64,000 nt of DNA from Arthrobacter sp. MA-N2 (GTDB lineage Bacteria; Actinomycetota; Actinomycetes; Actinomycetales; Micrococcaceae): contig NZ_KI912155.1 in assembly GCF_000517125.1 (NCBI RefSeq), positions 3,398,034-3,462,033 on the forward strand, written 5' to 3'. This document shows, piece by piece, positions 61,740 to 64,000 of the stretch. The stretch's first letter is position 1, and each line of letters starts with the position of its first letter. Under the pieces are notes generated by a model that did no database searches, had not been told where the DNA came from, and was given only the letters and a program-made list of their open reading frames with translations. The translations under genes were made by a program, and so were the position numbers.

Positions 61740-62060
61740 GCCGAGCGCCCGCATCTGGTCCTTGCCGTCATCGGTGATCCGCTCGGGACCCCATGGCGGC
61801 ATCCACACCCAGTTGAGGCGCCAGTCGTCCACGATTCCGTCGAGCGACTGGCCGACCTGCTCTTCAAGCACATCCGTCAGCGGACATGCCGCAGTTGTCA
61901 GCGTCATGTCGATGAGCAGTGCGCCGTCGTCCTCCGAGTACTTCAGACCGTAGAGCAGCCCAAGGTCCACCACGTTGACACCGAGTTCCGGGTCAATGAC
62001 ATCCTTGAGCGCCTCCTCGACGTCCTCGAGGCTGGTGCGAGCCGCTTTGATTTCGGTCAT
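61728..62060 (-). CDS. sufT: Iron-sulfur assembly factor SufT (DUF59/MIP18 family)
   Basis: A 110-residue protein that supports Fe-S cluster maturation. The DUF59 core VEEALKDVIDPELGVNVVDLGLL is followed by the conserved Cys in LTTAACPLTDVL and WMPPWGPERITDDGKDQMRALG near the end. It lies 14 nt after sufC and is the last gene of the suf run here. The stop region is tandemly duplicated. Confidence 0.93.
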   Translation of the reverse strand: MTEIKAARTSLEDVEEALKDVIDPELGVNVVDLGLLYGLKYSEDDGALLIDMTLTTAACPLTDVLEEQVGQSLDGIVDDWRLNWVWMPPWGPERITDDGKDQMRALGFNI

Positions 62061-62074
62061 GGCGGGAGTCCTAA

Positions 62075-62869
62075 CTAGGCCTGTGCTGCTGCGGCAGCAG
62101 CAATGGTGGCTGCGCCGGCGCCTGTGGCGTAACGGTCGTAGCCTTCTTCTTCAAGACGGTCGGCCAATTCGGGGCCGCCCTCTTCAACAACCTGCCCGTC
62201 AACAAACACGTGAACGAAGTCCGGCTTGATGTAGCGCAGGATGCGTGTGTAGTGGGTAATGAGCAGCGTGCCCATGTTTCCCGTCGCGTGGGCGCGGTTG
62301 ACGCCCTCGGAAACCACCTTGAGCGCGTCGACGTCCAGGCCGGAGTCGGTCTCGTCCAACACGGCGAACTTCGGCTTGAAAAGTTCCAGCTGGAGGATCT
62401 CCACACGCTTCTTCTCCCCACCGGAGAAGCCTTCGTTGACGTTGCGCTGTGCGAAGTCGGCGTCAATGCGCAGTTGCTGCATGGCCGCCTTGACGTCTTT
62501 GGTCCAGGTGCGCAGGGCCGGTGCTACGCCATCGATTGCGGTCTTGGCGGTGCGCAGGAAGTTGGTCATGGTGACACCCGGAACCTCTACCGGATACTGC
62601 ATGGCGAGGAAGACGCCTGCACGGGCGCGCTGGTCGACGCTCATGGCCAGAACGTCTTCGCCGTCGAGCGTGATGGTGCCGCTCGTGACGTTGTAGCGCG
62701 GGTGGCCGGCAATGGTGGACGCCAAAGTGGACTTGCCCGAACCGTTGGGGCCCATGATCGCGTGGGTCTCGCCGGTCTTGATGGTCAGGCTGACGCCCTT
62801 CAGGATCTCTTTGGTGCCCTGCTCCGTCTCGATGCTGACGTGCAGGTCCTTGATCTCAAGAGTAGACAT
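62075..62869 (-). CDS. sufC: Fe-S cluster assembly ATPase SufC
   Basis: A 264-residue ABC-type ATPase of the SufBCD scaffold. Walker A is MGPNGSGKST (39-48), the Q-loop MQYPVEVPGVT, the signature NEGFSGGEKKRVEILQ, and Walker B FAVLDETDSGLD, all SufC-specific. The C-terminus ends in an Ala-rich tail. It lies 38 nt after the Rieske ferredoxin gene. Confidence 0.96.
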   Translation of the reverse strand: MSTLEIKDLHVSIETEQGTKEILKGVSLTIKTGETHAIMGPNGSGKSTLASTIAGHPRYNVTSGTITLDGEDVLAMSVDQRARAGVFLAMQYPVEVPGVTMTNFLRTAKTAIDGVAPALRTWTKDVKAAMQQLRIDADFAQRNVNEGFSGGEKKRVEILQLELFKPKFAVLDETDSGLDVDALKVVSEGVNRAHATGNMGTLLITHYTRILRYIKPDFVHVFVDGQVVEEGGPELADRLEEEGYDRYATGAGAATIAAAAAAQA

Positions 62870-62907
62870 GCTCTTCTTTCTTTCGTAAGTCTTTAGGCAC
62901 TTGGCGC

Positions 62908-63264
62908 TCAGTAGTTCTGTACCGAGGCGCCGTTCACAACGTTGGTCACGTCCACGTAGACGTCGTCGCCATCAAGGGTGACGGCGAAGACGGGGACGGG
63001 GTCGTAGGCAGGGAGCTGCAAGGGCTGTCCGGTGCGGAGGTCGAACTGGGAACCGTGGCCCCAGCATTCGATCGCGCAACCTTCGATTTCACCCTCGGCG
63101 AGCGAAATATCCGCATGCGAGCAGGTGTCGCCGATGGCGTGGATCTCTCCCATCGAGTCCTTGACGATGGCTATGGGGTAGTCATCGATCAGGATGCGCA
63201 GCGCCTGCTTGACCTGGATCTCGTTGGCGTTGCATACCAGTTCGCCTTGTGGCTGATCGCTCAT
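62908..63264 (-). CDS. Rieske-type ferredoxin in the suf operon
   Basis: A 118-residue [2Fe-2S] protein related to the ferredoxin component of aromatic dioxygenases. Cluster ligands are C-x-H in DTCSHADISLAEG and C-x2-H in IECWGHGSQFDLRTG. It has no signal peptide. The ATG at 63264 has AGGGAAAC 6-9 nt upstream; a longer in-frame start was rejected. Position between sufD and sufC is common in actinobacteria, and a role as an electron donor for cluster assembly is likely but unproven. Confidence 0.92.
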   Translation of the reverse strand: MSDQPQGELVCNANEIQVKQALRILIDDYPIAIVKDSMGEIHAIGDTCSHADISLAEGEIEGCAIECWGHGSQFDLRTGQPLQLPAYDPVPVFAVTLDGDDVYVDVTNVVNGASVQNY

Positions 63265-63289
63265 AGTCTGTTTCCCTGCTTGGCTTGTA

Positions 63290-64000
63290 TTAGTTGTCGC
63301 TCGCGGCGAGCTCACGCTCAACAGCTTCGGTCAGGCGCTCTTCGAGTGCCGGTACCTTGATCTGCTGGATGATCTCGTTGAGGAAGCCACGGACCACCAA
63401 ACGGCGGGCAACGTCTTCCGGGATGCCACGTGCCATGAGGTAGAACAAGTGTTCGTCATCGAAGCGGCCGGTGGCGCTGGCGTGGCCGGCACCCTCGATC
63501 AAGCCGGTTTCAATCTCCAAGTTCGGCACGGAGTCGGCGCGTGCGCCGTCCGTGAGGACCAGGTTGCGGTTGGCCTCGTAAGTATCGGTGCCTTCAGCCT
63601 CCTTGCGGATCAGGACGTCGCCGACCCACACTGTGTGTGCATTGCGGCCCTGCAGGGCGCCCTTGTAGAGCACGCGGGACTTGCAGTTGGCCACCGCGTG
63701 GTCAACAAAAAGCCGCTGCTCGAGGTGCTGGCCCGCGTCGGCGAAGTACAAGCCGAACATCTCGACGTCGGCGCCCGTCGCCGTGAAGCGGGTCGAGGGC
63801 GTCACGCGGACAACGTCGCCGCCGAGGCTGACAACAACGTGCTTGAACTTCGCGTCGCGGCCGATCTTGGCCTGCTGCGAGGAGGCATGCACGGCGTCGT
63901 CGTTCCATTCCTGGACCGAGATGACGGTGAGTTCCGCGCCGTCCTCCACGAGGATTTCAACGTTCTCGGACACGACGGCGCTGCCCTGGTGGTCAAGGAC
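63290..64000 (-). CDS. sufD: Fe-S cluster assembly protein SufD, partial
   Basis: The C-terminal 236 codons of a SufB/SufD family scaffold protein; the gene runs past the right edge. The beta-helix core is visible (GGDVVRVTPSTRFTATGADV, YKGALQGRNAHTVWVGDVLI). The conserved end is EIETGLIEGAGHASATGRFDDEHLFYL followed by ARRLVVRGFLNEII. SufD rather than SufB is favoured by its position directly before the Rieske gene and sufC. It lies 25 nt upstream of the ferredoxin start. Confidence 0.92.
   Translation of the reverse strand, partial: VLDHQGSAVVSENVEILVEDGAELTVISVQEWNDDAVHASSQQAKIGRDAKFKHVVVSLGGDVVRVTPSTRFTATGADVEMFGLYFADAGQHLEQRLFVDHAVANCKSRVLYKGALQGRNAHTVWVGDVLIRKEAEGTDTYEANRNLVLTDGARADSVPNLEIETGLIEGAGHASATGRFDDEHLFYLMARGIPEDVARRLVVRGFLNEIIQQIKVPALEERLTEAVERELAASDN

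Noticed and set aside
1..64000. CRISPR arrays, insertion sequences, integrases, phage genes or rRNA
   Set aside because: No regular spaced repeats, transposase-like proteins or rRNA sequence were found on reading both strands; the gene content is core metabolism.

Overview
The window is a high-GC actinobacterial chromosome segment, most likely from an Arthrobacter-type member of the Micrococcaceae. The evidence is a complete Pup-proteasome locus, a mycothiol gene (mshC), many GTG starts, a natural PafB-PafC fusion as known from Arthrobacter, and an actinobacterial gene order. No insertion sequence, prophage, CRISPR array or rRNA is visible, and the DNA reads as core chromosome. Both ends cut through genes: an amidohydrolase at base 1 and sufD at base 64000.

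Bases 1-16.7 kb, almost all on the minus strand, hold a protein-quality and export supercluster. Read in the direction of transcription it is trmI, arc (proteasomal ATPase), dop, pup, prcB, prcA, pafA, two FKBP prolyl isomerases (one a lipoprotein), pafBC, a small membrane protein, tatA, tatC, helY and an amidohydrolase. Pup is made with C-terminal Gln, Dop deamidates it, PafA ligates it, Arc unfolds targets and PrcBA degrades them. Bases 16.8-26 kb carry a site-2 protease, a HAD phosphatase, a PAC2 protein, mshC and uppP, an aldo/keto reductase, two small conserved proteins, an acyl-CoA dehydrogenase and an M20 peptidase. A tRNA-Leu(GAG) with a clean terminator follows.

Bases 26.6-33.2 kb are a fatty-acid module: MaoC hydratase, FabG4-type reductase and FadA2-type thiolase on the minus strand, a divergent TetR gene with a near-perfect operator, and an acyl-CoA oxidase-like flavoprotein. 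Next come divergent glgA and glgC, then an unusual zinc-ribbon SDR lacking the catalytic Tyr. A transglutaminase / alpha-E / circularly permuted ATP-grasp operon (37.5-40.9 kb) matches a predicted but poorly characterised peptide-ligation system. A decayed YeiH-type transporter gene and pepN follow, then a lipoate ligase with its accessory domain at the N-terminus.

Bases 45.7-56.7 kb are housekeeping genes: rpmE2, a SpoU methyltransferase, a TSUP transporter, an ABC ATPase, serB, two SDRs (one fabG), a DUF3099 / zinc-site protein / SURF1 / YbaK run, an SRPBCC protein, an ABC-F ATPase and a membrane protein. Bases 56.9-61.6 kb hold the biotin ECF transporter bioY-bioM-bioN, facing a thiolase and an acyl-CoA ligase; the thiolase has Ser where the second catalytic Cys is expected. 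The window ends with the minus-strand suf operon (sufD, Rieske ferredoxin, sufC, sufT).

The observations most worth follow-up are the ATP-grasp/alpha-E/transglutaminase operon, the biotin-linked thiolase/ligase pair, the Tyr-less zinc-ribbon SDR, the permuted lipoate ligase, and the triple-lesion yeiH that remains one open frame.
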